In this document: positions 32,901-45,815 of the stretch, in pieces
Layout: each line of letters starts with the position of its first letter
How positions within the stretch are numbered: position 1 is the first letter of the stretch
The notes under the pieces: model-generated
Told to the model about the DNA's origin: nothing
Database searches by the model: none
The model's input: only the letters and a program-made list of their open reading frames with translations
Assembly (NCBI GenBank): GCA_930367215.1
Contig: OV884056.1
Span: forward strand, 231,809,127 to 231,873,126
From: Pollenia angustigena
Taxonomy: Eukaryota > Arthropoda > Insecta > Diptera > Polleniidae
Direction of reading: 5' to 3'
DNA: 64,000 nucleotides
Position numbers and translations under genes: made by a program

Positions 32901-35900
32901 TGAAAACTATAAGAGCTAGAGCCAAAATAAGCAAAATCTGTGATCACTTCTATTTTAATATAAAAATTGATTTCCTAAGGATTTTTTTATGGAAAACTTT
33001 AAATGCGTTTTTATTGAAAACTATAAGAGCTAGAGCCAAAATAAGCAAAATCTGTGATCACTTGAATTCCTTAGGATTTTTGTATGGAAAACTTTAAATG
33101 CGTTTTTCTTGAAAACTATAAGAGCTAGAGCCAAAATAAGCAAAATCTGTGATCACTTCTATTTTAATATAAAAATTGATTTCCTAAGGATTTTTGTATG
33201 GAAAACTTTAAATGCGTTTTTCTTGAAAACTATAAGAACTAGAGCCAAAATAAGCAAAATCTGTGATCACTTCTATTTTAATATAAAAATTGATTTCCTA
33301 AGGATTTTTGTATGGAAAACTTTAAATGCGTTTTTCTTGAAAACTATAAGAACTAGAGCCAAAATAAGCAAAATCTGTGATCACTTCTATTTTAATATAA
33401 AAATTGATTTCCTAAGGATTTTTATATGGAAAACTTTAAATGCGTTTTTCTTGAAAACTATAAGAGCTAGAGCCAAAATAAGCAAAATCTGTGATCACTT
33501 CTATTTTCAAATAAAAATTGATTTCCTAAGGATTTTTATATGGAGGAAAACTTTAAATGCGTTTTTCTTGAAAACTATAAGAGCTAGAGCCAAAATAAGC
33601 AAAATCTGTGATCACTTCTATTTTCATATAAAATTGATTTCCTAAGGATTTTTGTATGGAAAACTTTAAATGCGTTTTCCTTGAAAACTATAAGAGCTAG
33701 AGCCAAAATAAGCAAAATCTGTGATCACTTCTATTTTAATATAAAAATTGATTTCCTAAGGATTTTTATATGGAAAACTTTAAATGCGTTTTTCTTGAAA
33801 ACTATAAGAGCTAGAGCCAAAACAAGTAAAATCTGTGATCACTTGATTTCCTAAGGATTGTATGGAAAACTTTAAATGCGTTTTTCTTGAAAACTATAAG
33901 AGCTAGAGCCAAAATAAGCAAAATCTGTGATCACTTCTATTTTCATATCAAATTTCCTAAGGATTATTGTATGGAAAACTTTAAATGCGTTTTTCTTGAA
34001 AACTATAAGAGCTAGAGCCAAAATAAGCAAAATCTGTGATCCCTTTTATTTTCATATAAAAATTGATTTTCTAAGGATTTTTGTATGGAAAACTTTAAAT
34101 GCGTTTTTTTTTGAAAACTATAAGAGGTAGAGCCAAAATAAGCAAAATCTGCGATCACTTCTATTTTCATATAAAAATTGATTTCCTTAGGATTTTTATA
34201 TGGAAAACTTTAAATGCGTTTTTCTTGAAAACTATAAGAGCTAGAGCCAAAATAAGCAAAATCTGTGATCACTTGATTTCCTAAGGATTTTTGTATGGAA
34301 AACTTTAAATGCGTTTTTCTTGAAAACTATAAGAGCTAGAGCCAAAATAAGCAAAATCTGTGATCACTTCTATTTTAATATAAAAATTGATTTCCTAAGG
34401 ATTTTTATATGGAAAACTTTAAATGCGTTTTTCTTGAAAACTATAAGAGCTAGAGCCAAAACAAGTAAAATCTGTGATCACTTGATTTCCTAAGGATTGT
34501 ATGGAAAACTTTAAATGCGTTTTTCTTGAAAACTATAAGAGCTAGAGCCAAAATAAGCAAAATCTGTGATCACTTCTATTTCATATCAAATTTCCTAAGG
34601 ATTATTGTATGGAAAACTTTAAATGCGTTTTTCTTGAAAACTATAAGAGCTAGAGCCAAAACAAGCAAAATCTGTGATCACTTCTATGTTCATATCAAAT
34701 TTCCTAAGGATTTTTGTATGGAAAACTTTAAATGCGTTTTTCTTGAAAACTTTTAGAGCTAGAGCCAAAACAAGCAAAATCTGTGATCACTTCTATGTTC
34801 ATATCAAAATTGATTTCCTAAGGATTTTTGTATGGAAATTTCTAAATGCATTTTTCTTGAAAATATAAGAGCTAGAGCCAAAATAAGCTAAATCTGTCAA
34901 CACTTGATTTCCTAAGGATTTTTGTATGGTAAACTTTAAATGCGTTTTTCTTGAAAACTATAAGAGCTAGAGCCAAAATAAGCAAAATCTGTGATCACTT
35001 CTATTTTCATATAAAAATTGATTTTCTTAGGATTTTTGTATGGAAAACTTTAAATGCGTTTTTCTTGAAAACTATAAGAGCTAGAGCCAAAATAAGCAAA
35101 ATCTGTGATCACTTGATTTCCTAAGGATTTTTGTATGGAAAACTTTAAATTCGTTTTTCTTGAAAACTATAAGAGCTAGAGCCAAAATAAGCAAAATCTG
35201 TGATCACTTGAATTCCTAAGGATTTTTGTATGGAAAACTTTAAATGCGTTTTTCTTGAAAACTATAAGAGCTAGAGCCAAAATAAGCAAAATCTGTAATC
35301 ACTTGATTTCCTAAGGATTTTTGTATGGAAAACTTTAAATTCGTTTTTCTTGAAAACTATAAGAGCTAGAGCCAAAATAAGCAAAATCTGCGATCACTTC
35401 TATTTTCATATAAAAATTGATTTCCTAAGGATTTTTGTATGGAAAACTTTAAATGCGTTTTTCTTGAAAACTATAAGAGCTAGAGCCAAAATAAGCAAAA
35501 TCTGTGATCACTTCTATTTTCATATAAAAATTGATTTTCTTAGGATTTTTGTATGGAAAACTTTAAATGCGTTTTTCTTGAAAACTATAAGAGCTAGAGC
35601 CAAAATAAGCAAAATCTGCGATCACTTCTATTTTCATATAAAAATTGACTTCCTAAGGATTTTTGTATGGAAAACTTTAAATGCGTTTTTCTTGAAAACT
35701 ATAAGAGCTTGAGCCAAAACAAGCAAAATCTGTGATCACTTCTATGTTCATATCAAAATTGATTTCCTAAGGATTTTTGTATGAAAAACTTTAAATGCGT
35801 TTTTCTTGAAAACTATAAGAGGTAGAGCCAAAATAAGCAAAATCTGCGATCATTTCTATTTTCATATAAAAATTGATTTCCTAAGGATTTTTATATGGAA

Positions 35901-36761
35901 AACTTTAAATGCGTTTTTCTTGAAAACTATAAGAGCTAGAGCCAAAATAAGCAAAATCTGTGATCACTTGATTTCGTAAGGATTTTTGTATGGAAAACTT
36001 TAAATGCGTTTTTCTTGAAAACTATAAGAGCTAGAGCCAAAATAAGTAAAATCTGTGATCACTTGATTTCCTAAGGATTGTATGGAAAACTTTAAATGCG
36101 TTTTTCTTGAAAACTATAAGAGCTAGAGCCAAAATAAGCAAAATCTGTGATCACTTCTAATTTCATATAAAAATTGATTTCCTAAGGATTTTTATATGGA
36201 AAACTTTAAATGCGTTTTTCTTGAAAACTATAAGAGCTAGGGCCAAAATAAGCAAAATCTGCGATCACTTCTATTTTCATATACAAATTGATTTCCTAAG
36301 GATTTTTGTATGGAAAACTTTAAATGCGTTTTTCTTGAAAACTATAAGAGCTAGAGCCAAAATAAGCAAAATCTGTGATCCCTTTTATTTTCATATAAAA
36401 ATTGATTTTCTAAGGATTTTTGTATGGAAAACTTTAAATGCGTTTTTCTTGAAAACTATAAGAGCTAGAGCCAAAATAAGCAAAATCTGTGATCCCTTTT
36501 ATTTTCATATAAAAATTGATTTTCTAAGGATTTTTGTATGGAAAACTTTAAATGCGTTTTTTTTGAAAACTATAAGAGGTAGAGCCAAAATAAGCAAAAT
36601 CTGCGATCACTTCTATTTTCATATAAAAATTGATTTCCTTAGGATTTTTATATGGAAAACTTTTAAATGCGTTTTTCTTGAAAACTATAAGAGCTAGAGC
36701 CAAAATAAGCAAAATCTGTGATCACTTGATTTCCTAAGGATTTTTGTATGGAAAACTTTAA

Positions 36762-37342
36762 CCTCTTCAGACCGTGGGTACACATATGTGCACCTTAACT
36801 AATTGCAAGTTTTTAGGACTAGCGACATCGTGTGATCAATAGAAACAGTTTTATTACTTGCTTTAAGATACTGCGCTTCAAAACAATACCAAAAGATGGC
36901 AGGGTTTAGAAGTTTTAGCCATTATTTTTACATTTGAATTTAACAGTTTGAAAAAACCATACTGTTGGGATATTTTTCCTCAATAACTAATCGCTAAGAC
37001 CTGAAGTACACATATGTGCACCTCTTTTTCTATCAGTTTAAATAAAAAAATTAAAAAAATAATTAAAACCGAAATTAAAATTACACCTCATAAGATAAAA
37101 CAAATAGTTAATAAGCCCTTTACTTAATCGGTTCTGTTCAGAACTTAAGAAATTAAGAATTAACGTTGAAATGTTTCATATCTTAAGACCTGAGGTACAC
37201 ATATGTGTACCCTTAATTTCTAAGAATTCAAATAAAATTAAAAAAAAAAAAAAATACACTTGTCTTATTTGCTCCCCAAAAGGTGTAAATAATATATAAG
37301 AAATGTAAAAATTCAATGGGTTAATGCTCGGGTCTTAAGAGG
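36762..37342. mobile_element. 581 bp piggyBac-like MITE inserted in the satellite
   Basis: The termini are CCTCTTCAGACC and, inverted, CCTCTTAAGACC. TTAA is present at 36758-36761 and 37343-37346, and the uninterrupted monomer reads ACTTTAAATGCG with one TTAA, not two. TTAA target duplication and CCY ends are the signature of piggyBac transposases. GTACACATATGTGCACC or a close variant occurs three times (near 36779, 37010 and 37195). No transposase is encoded. Confidence 0.9.
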
Positions 37343-40300
37343 TTAAATGCGTTTTTCTTGAAAACTATAAGAGCTAGAGCCAAAATAAGCAAAATCTGTG
37401 ATCACTTCTATTTTAATATAAAAATTGATTTCCTAAGGATTTTTATATGGAAAACTTTAAATGCGTTTTTCTTGAAAACTATAAGAGCTAGAGCCAAAAC
37501 AAGCAAAATCTGTGATCACTTCTATGTTCATATCAAATTTCCTAAGGATTTTTGTATGGAAATCTTTAAATGCGTTTTTCTTGAAAACTATAAGAGCTAG
37601 AGCCAAAACAAGCAAAATCTGTGATCACTTCTATGTTCATATCAAAATTGATTTCCTAAGGATTTTTGTATGGAAATTTTTAAATGCGTTTTTCTTGAAA
37701 ATATAAGAGCTAGAGCCAAAATAAGCTAAATCTGTCAACACTTGATTTCCTAAGGATTTTTGTATGGTAAACTTTAAATGCGTTTTTCTTGAAAACTATA
37801 AGAGCTAGAGCCAAAATAAGCAAAATCTGTGATCACTTGATTTCCTAAGGATTTTTGTATGGAAAACTTTAAATTCGTTTTTCTTGAAAACTATAAGAGC
37901 TAGAGCCAAAATAAGCAAAATCTGCGATCACTTCTATTTTCATATAAAAATTGATTTCCTAAGGATTTTTGTATGGAAAACTTTAAATGCGTTTTTCTTG
38001 AAAACTATGAGAGCTAGAGCCAAATAAGCAAAATCTGTGATCCCTTTTATTTTTATATAAAAATTGATTTTCTTAGGATTTTTGTATGGAAAACTTTAAA
38101 TGCGTTTTTCTTGAAAACAATAAGAGCTAGAGCCAAAATAAGCAAAATCTGTGATCACTTCTATTTTCATATAAAAATTGATTTCCTAAGGATTTTTGTA
38201 TGGAAAACTTTAAATGCGTTTTTCTTGAAAACTATAAGAGCTAGAGCCAAAATAAGCAAAATCTGCGATCACTTCCATTTTCATATAAAAATTGATTTCC
38301 TAAAGATTTTTGTATGGAAAACTTTAAATGCGTTTTTCTTGAAAACTATAAGAGCTAGAGCCAAAATAAGCAAAATCTGTGATCACTTCTATTTTAATAT
38401 AAAAATTGATTTCCTAAGGATTTTTATATGGAAAACTTTAAATGCGTTTTTCTTGAAAACTATAAGAGCTAGAGCCAAAATAAGCAAAATCTGTGATCAC
38501 TTGAATTCCTTAGGATTTTTGTATGGAAAACTTTAAATGCGTTTTTCTTGAAAACTATAAGAGCTAGAGCCAAAATAAGCAAAATCTGTGATCACTTCTA
38601 TTTTAATATAAAAATTGATTTCCTAAGGATTTTTGTATGGAAAACTTTAAATGCGTTTTTCTTGAAAACTATAAGAGCTAGAGCCAAAATAAGCAAAATC
38701 TGTGATCACTTCTATTTTAATATAAAAATTGATTTCCTAAGGATTTTTGTATGGTAAACTTTAAATGCGTTTTTCTTGAAAACTATAAGAACTAGAGCCA
38801 AAATAAGCAAAATCTGTGATCACTTCTATTTTAATATAAAAATTGATTTCCTAAGGATTTTTGTATGGAAAACTTTAAATGCGTTTTTCTTGAAAACTAT
38901 AAGAGCTAGAGCCAAAATAAGCAAAATCTGCGATCACTTCTATTTTCATATAAAAATTGATTTCCTAAAGATTTTTGTATGGAAAACTTTAAATGCGTTT
39001 TTCTTGAAAACTATAAGAGCTAGAGCCAAAATAAGCAAAATCTGTGATCACTTCCATTTTAATATAAAAATTGATTTTCTTAGGATTTTTATATGGAAAA
39101 CTTTAAATGCGTTTTTCTTGAAAACTATAAGAGCTAGAGCCAAAATAAGCAAAATCTGTGATCACTTCTATTTTAATATAAAAATTGATTTCCTAAGGAT
39201 TTTTATATGGAAAACTTTAAATGCGTTTTTCTTGAAAACTATAAGAGCTAGAGCCAAAATAAGCAAAATCTGCGATCACTTCTCTTTTCATATAAAAATT
39301 GATTTCCTAAAGATTTTTGTATGGAAAACTTTAAATGCGTTTTTCTTGAAAACTATAAGAGCTAGAGCCAAAATAAGCAAAATCTGCGATCACTTCTATT
39401 TTCATATAAAAATTGATTTCCTAAAGATTTTTGTATGGAAAACTTTAAATGCGTTTTTCTTGAAAACTATAAGAGCTAGAGCCAAAATAAGCAAAATCTG
39501 TCATCACTTCTATTTTAATATAAAAATTGATTTTCTTAGGATTTTTGTATGGAAAACTTTAAATGCGTTTTTCTTGAAAACAATAAGAGCTAGAGCCAAA
39601 ATAAGCAAAATCTGTGATCACTTCTATTTTCATATAAAAATTGATTTCCTAAGGATTTTTGTATGGAAAACTTTAAATGCGTTTTTCTTGAAAACTATAA
39701 GAGCTAGAGCCAAAATAAGCAAAATCTGCGATCACTTCTATTTTCATATAAAAATTGATTTCCTAAAGATTTTTGTATGGAAAACTTTAAATGCGTTTTT
39801 CTTGAAAACTATAAGAGCTAGAGCCAAAATAAGCAAAATCTGTGATCACTTCTATTTTAATATAAAAATTGATTTCCTAAGGATTTTTGTATGGTAAACT
39901 TTAAATGCGTTTTTCTTGAAAACTATAAGAACTAGAGCCAAAATAAGCAAAATCTGTGATCACTTCTATTTTAATATAAAAATTGATTTCCTAAGGATTT
40001 TTGTATGGAAAACTTTAAATGCGTTTTTCTTGAAAACTATAAGAGCTAGAGCCAAAATAAGCAAAATCTGCGATCACTTCTATTTTCATATAAAAATTGA
40101 TTTCCTAAAGATTTTTGTATGGAAAACTTTAAATGCGTTTTTCTTGAAAACTATAAGAGCTAGAGCCAAAATAAGCAAAATCTGTGATCACTTCTATTTT
40201 AATATAAAAATTGATTTCCTAAGGATTTTTATATGGAAAACTTTAAATGCGTTTTTCTTGAAAACTATAAGAGCTAGAGCCAAAATAAGCAAAATCTGTG

Positions 40301-42895
40301 ATCACTTCTATTTTAATATAAAAATTGATTTCCTAAGGATTTTTATATGGAAAACTTTAAATGCGTTTTTCTTGAAAACTATAAGAGCTAGAGCCAAAAT
40401 AAGCAAAATCTGCGATCACTTCTATTTTCATATAAAAATTGATTTCCTAAAGATTTTTGTATGGAAAACTTTAAATGCGTTTTTCTTGAAAACTATAAGA
40501 GCTAGAGCCAAAAAAAGCAAAATCTGCGATCACTTCTATTTTCATATAAAAATTGATTTCCTAAAGATTTTTGTATGGAAAACTTTAAATGCGTTTTTCT
40601 TGAAAACTATAAGAGCTAGAGCCAAAATAAGCAAAATCTGTGATCACTTCTATTTTAATATAAAAATTGATTTTCTTAGGATTTTTGTATGGAAAACTTT
40701 AAATGCGTTTTTCTTGAAAACAATAAGAGCTAGAGCCAAAATAAGCAAAATCTGTGATCACTTCTATTTTCATATAAAAATTGATTTCCTAAGGATTTTT
40801 GTATGGAAAACTTTAAATGCGTTTTTCTTGAAAACTATAAGAGCTAGAGCCAAAATAAGCAAAATCTGCGATCACTTCTATTTTCATATAAAAATTGATT
40901 TCCTAAAGATTTTTGTATGGAAAACTTTAAATGCGTTTTTCTTGAAAACTATAAGAGCTAGAGCCAAAATAAGCAAAATCTGTGATCACTTCTATTTTAA
41001 TATAAAAATTGATTTCCTAAGGATTTTTATATGGAAAACTTTAAATGCGTTTTTCTTGAAAACTATAAGAGCTAGAGCCAAAATAAGCAAAATCTGTGAT
41101 CACTTCTATTTTAATATAAAAATTGATTTCCTAAGGATTTTTGTATGGAAAACTTTAAATGCGTTTTTCTTGAAAACTATAAGAGCTAGAGCCAAAATAA
41201 GCAAAATCTGTGATCACTTCTATTTTAATATAAAAATTGATTTCCTAAGGATTTTTGTATGGAAAACTTTAAATGCGTTTTTCTTGAAAACTATAAGAGC
41301 TAGAGCCAAAATAAGCAAAATCTGTGATCACTTCTATTTTAATATAAAAATTGATTTCCTAAGGATTTTTGTATGGAAAACTTTAAATGCGTTTTTCTTG
41401 AAAACTATAAGAGCTAGAGCCAAAATAAGCAAAATCTGTGATCACTTCTATTTTAATATAAAAATTGATTTCCTAAGGATTTTTGTATGGAAAACTTTAA
41501 ATGCGTTTTTCTTGAAAACTATAAGAGCTAGAGCCAAAATAAGCAAAATCTGCGATCACTTCTATTTTCATATAAAAATTGATTTCTAAAGATTTTTGTA
41601 TGGAAAACTTTAAATGCGTTTTTCTTGAAAACTATAAGAGCTAGAGCCAAAATAAGCAAAATCTGTGATCACTTCTATTTTAATATAAAAATTGGTTTCC
41701 TAAGGATTTTTGTATGGAAAACTTTAAATGCGTTTTTCTTGAAAACTATAAGAGCTAGAGCCAAAATAAGCAAAATCTGTGATCACTTGAATTCCTTAGG
41801 ATTTTTGTATGGAAAACTTTAAATGCGTTTTTCTTGAAAACTATAAGAGCTAGAGCCAAAATAAGCAAAATCTGTGATCACTTCTATTTTAATATAAAAA
41901 TTGATTTCCTAAGGATTTTTGTATGGAAAACTTTAAATGCGTTTTTCTTGAAAACTATAAGAGCTAGAGCCAAAATAAGCAAAATCTGTGATCACTTCTA
42001 TTTTAATATAAAAATTGATTTCCTAAGGATTTTTGTATGGAAAACTTTAAATGCGTTTTTCTTGAAAACTATAAGAGCTAGAGCCAAAATAAGCAAAATC
42101 TGCGATCACTTCTATTTTCATATAAAAATTGATTTCTAAAGATTTTTGTATGGAAAACTTTAAATGCGTTTTTCTTGAAAACTATAAGAGCTAGAGCCAA
42201 AATAAGCAAAATCTGTGATCACTTCTATTTTAATATAAAAATTGGTTTCCTAAGGATTTTTGTATGGAAAACTTTAAATGCGTTTTTCTTGAAAACTATA
42301 AGAGCTAGAGCCAAAATAAGCAAAATCTGTGATCACTTGAATTCCTTAGGATTTTTGTATGGAAAACTTTAAATGCGTTTTTCTTGAAAACTATAAGAGC
42401 TAGAGCCAAAATAAGCAAAATCTGTGATCACTTGATTTCCTAAGGATTTTTGTATGGAAAACTTTAAATTCGTTTTTCTTGAAAACTATAAGAGCTAGAG
42501 CCAAAATAAGCAAAATCTGTCATCACTTGATTTCCTAAGGATTTTTGTATGAAAAACTTTAAATGCGTTTTTCTTGAAAACTATAAGAGGTAGAGCCAAA
42601 ACAAGCAAAATCTGTGATCACTTCTATGTTCATATCAAAATTGATTTCCTAAGGATTTTTGTATGAAAAACTTTAAATGCGTTTTTCTTGAAAACTATAA
42701 GAGCTAGAGCCAAAATAAGTAAAATCTGTGATCACTTGATTTCCTAAGGATTTTTGTATGGAAAACTTTAAATGCGTTTTTCTTGAAAACTATAAGAGCT
42801 AGAGCCAAAATAAGCAATATTTGTGATCACTTGATTTCCTAAGGATTTTTGTATGGAAAACTTTAAATGCGTTTTTCTTGAAAACTATAAGAGCT

Positions 42896-42985
42896 AGAGC
42901 CAAAATATGGAAAACTTCAAATGCGTTTTTCTTGAAAACTATAAGAGCTAGAGCCAAAATAAGCAATAAGAGCTAGAGCCAAAAC
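42896..42985 (+). repeat. Scrambled satellite monomers
   Basis: One monomer is cut after GAGCCAAAAT and jumps to ATGGAAAACTTC, losing about 55 bp; soon after, AAGCAATAAGAGCTAGAGCC is a partial duplication. These are breakpoints inside the array. Confidence 0.75.
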
Positions 42986-44876
42986 AAGCAAAATCTGTGA
43001 TCACTTGATTTCCTAAGGATTTTTGTATGGAAAACTTTAAATGCGTTTTTCTTGAAAACTATAAGAGCTAGAGCCAAAATAAGCAAAATCTGTGATCACT
43101 TGATTTCCTAAGGATTTTTGTATGGAAAACTTTAAATGCGTTTTTCTTGAAAACTATAAGAGCTAGAGCCAAAATAAGTAAAATCTGTGATCACTTGATT
43201 TCCTAAGGATTTTTATATGGAAAACTTTAAATGCGTTTTTCTTGAAAACTATAAGAGCTAGAGCCAAAATAAGCAAAATCTGTGATCACTTGATTTCCTA
43301 AGGATTTTTGTATGGAAAACCTTAAATTCGTTTTTCTTGAAAACTATAAGAGCTAGAGCCAAAATAAGCAAAATCTGCGATCACTTCTATTTTCATATAA
43401 AAATTGATTTCCTAAGGATTTTTGTATGGAAAACTTTAAATGCGTTTTTCTTGAAAACTATAAGAGCTAGAGCCAAAATAAGCAAAATCTGTGATCACTT
43501 CTATTTTCATATAAAAATTGATTTCCTAAGGATTTTTGTATGGAAAACTTTAAATGCGTTTTTCTTGAAAACTATAAGAGCTAGAGCCAAAATAAGCAAA
43601 ATCTGTGATCACTTCTATTTTAATATAAAAATTGATTTCCTAAGGATTTTTATATGGAAAACTTTAAATGCGTTTTTCTTGAAAACTATAAGAGCTAGAG
43701 CCAAAATAAGCAAAATCTGTGATCACTTGATTTCCTAAGGATTTTTGTATGGAAAACTTTAAATGCGTTTTTCTTGAAAACTATAAGAGCTAGAGCCAAA
43801 ATAAGCAAAATCTGTGATCACTTGAATTCCTTAGGATTTTTGTATGGAAAACTTTAAATGCGTTTTTCTTGAAAACTATAAGAGCTAGAGCCAAAATAAG
43901 CAAAATCTGTGATCACTTGATTTCCTAAGGATTTTTGTATGGAAAACTTTAAATTCGTTTTTCTTGAAAACTATAAGAGCTAGAGCCAAAATAAGCAAAA
44001 TCTGTCATCACTTGATTTCCTAAGGATTTTTGTATGAAAAACTTTAAATGCGTTTTTCTTGAAAACTATAAGAGGTAGAGCCAAAACAAGCAAAATCTGT
44101 GATCACTTCTATGTTCATATCAAAATTGATTTCCTAAGGATTTTTGTATGAAAAACTTTAAATGCGTTTTTCTTGAAAACTATAAGAGGTAGACCCAAAA
44201 TAAGCAAAATCTGCGATCACTTCTATTTTCATATAAAAATTGATTTCCTAAGGATTTTTATATGGAAAACTTTAAATGCGTTTTTCTTGAAAACTATAAG
44301 AGCTAGAGCCAAAATAAGCAAAATCTGTGATCACTTGATTTCCTAAGGATTTTTGTATGGAAAACTTTAAATGCGTTTTTCTTGAAAACTATAAGAGCTA
44401 GAGCCAAAATAAGCAAAATCTGTGATCACTTGATTTCCTAAGGATTTTTGTATGGAAAACTTTAAATGCGTTTTTCTTGAAAACTATAAGAGCTAGAGCC
44501 AAAATAAGTAAAATCTGTGATCACTTGATTTCCTAAGGATTTTTATATGGAAAACTTTAAATGCGTTTTTCTTGAAAACTATAAGAGCTAGAGCCAAAAT
44601 AAGCAAAATCTGTGATCACTTCTATTTTAATATAAAAATTGATATTCTAAGGGTTTTTGTATGGAAAACTTTAAATGCGTTTTTCTTGAAAACTATAAGA
44701 GCTAGAGCCAAAATAAGCAAAATCTGTGATCACTTGATTTCCTAAGGATTTTTGTATGAAAAACTTTAAATGCGTTTTTCTTGAAAACTATAAGAGCTAG
44801 AGCCAAAATAAGCAAAATCTGTGATCACTTTTTTTTTAATATAAAAATAAATAAATAAAAATAAAATATTTTAAAA

Positions 44877-45730
44877 TCTATATATATAAAAATGAAAAAT
44901 GTTTGTATGTTTGTTGGCTTATAGACTCCTAAACTACTGAACCGATTTTCCTGAAATTTTTACAGTAGCATCACGTGAGCCCTAAAAATAAAAAAAGGCT
45001 GCTTATTTTTTCGATAGGGGCAGGGGAATCGATAACCCCCATTGGATGCCAATATTAAATATCGCATATCTTAAGAGCCGCTGCACGTATTTTGTTGAAC
45101 TTTTGGTAGTAAGATCTTCTGAGCCCCAAAATTTAAATAAAATAGCAGCGGGGGAAGTGGTTTCCCCCATACTACTCCAATGTTTAATATCGCATATCTT
45201 AAGAACTGTTATAGTGAGAATGTTCAAGCTTTGTAGAAGTCACTCTTATGGTCTACTTCACTATTGAAAATAAAAATAAAGCGGGTAGGCGCAGGGGGAA
45301 ATAACTTCCATAGGATGCATATATTAAATATAGCTCAAACGAAGAACTATTAAAGGGAGAGTTTTCAAACGTGCTCAAAGCTACTATTATAGCAAACTTA
45401 AATTTCAATTAAAAATGGGCGGGGTAGACAGAGGAGGAGCAGTACTCCTTATAGATAGAAATATTAATAAGAGCCGCTGCACGCGTTTTGTCGAACTTTT
45501 GGTAGTAGGATCTTCTGAGCCCCAAAATTTAAATAAAATAGCAGCGGGGAAATGTTACCCCCTCATAGGACGCCAATGTTTAATATCGCATATCTTAAGA
45601 ACTGTTATAGTAAGAATGTTCAAACTTTGTAGAAGTCACTCTTATGGTATGCTACACTTTTGAAAATAAAAATAAAGTGGGTAGTCGCAGGGGGAAAATA
45701 CCTCCCATAGCATGCACCGGGTTAAGCTAG
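44877..45730 (+). mobile_element. Non-autonomous Helitron-like element
   Basis: It begins TCTATATATATAAAAATG after an A and ends GGGTTAAGCTAG before a T, matching the 5'-TC...CTAG-3' and A/T insertion rule of Helitrons. The 5' text with TTATAGACTCCTAAACTACT and GAACCGATTTTCCTGAAATT is, from memory, common near insect Helitron-like ends. A 396 bp internal repeat starts at 45075 and 45471 (GAGCCGCTGCACG). A strong 3' hairpin is not obvious, so the call is moderate. No Rep/helicase is present. It directly follows the satellite. Confidence 0.55.
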
Positions 45731-45756
45731 TTATATATACAAATAATTCATGTAAC

Positions 45757-45776
45757 AAAAAAAAAAAAAAAAAATA
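45757..45776. repeat. Poly(A) tract
   Basis: About 18 consecutive A residues between the Helitron-like element and family P. Confidence 0.7.
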
Positions 45777-45815
45777 GAAGTAATCAAAAAATTATTCTTT
45801 CCGTGTTTCTGTTGT

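Larger units (their letters stand above)
28727..44850 (+). repeat. 16 kb satellite of 114 bp monomers (95 bp short class)
   Basis: The monomer begins ATGGAAAACTTTAAATGCG, continues CTTGAAAACTATAAGAGCTA and AAAATAAGCAAAATCTGTGA, and ends CCTAAGGATTTTTGT. The common length is 114 bp (for example CACTT at 41101 and 41215). A short class lacks 19 bp after GATCACTT and is 95 bp (TCTGT at 42421 and 42516). A third class lacks 5 bp (CATATCAAATTTCC). After removing two insertions there are about 14.6 kb, or some 130-140 monomers. Variants (TGT/TGC, CATATAAA/AATATAAA, GAGCTAG/GAACTAG, GGAGGAAAAC) recur in the same order in distant blocks, which shows block duplication. Each monomer holds the palindrome GTGATCAC. 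One frame is free of stops because 114 is divisible by 3. Confidence 0.97.

Noticed and set aside
30411..43738. Many open frames of 60-557 codons in the satellite
   Set aside because: All read the same 38-codon unit. They begin and end where the 95 bp or irregular monomers shift frame, have no fixed start context, and show no clear protein-level constraint. They are described under the satellite.
28727..44850. CRISPR array
   Set aside because: Repeats are contiguous 95-114 bp monomers without unique spacers, in a eukaryotic genome.
45003..45663. Frames of 73-82 codons on both strands
   Set aside because: They are the two copies of the 396 bp repeat inside the Helitron-like element; both strands are open over the same segment, which argues for chance.
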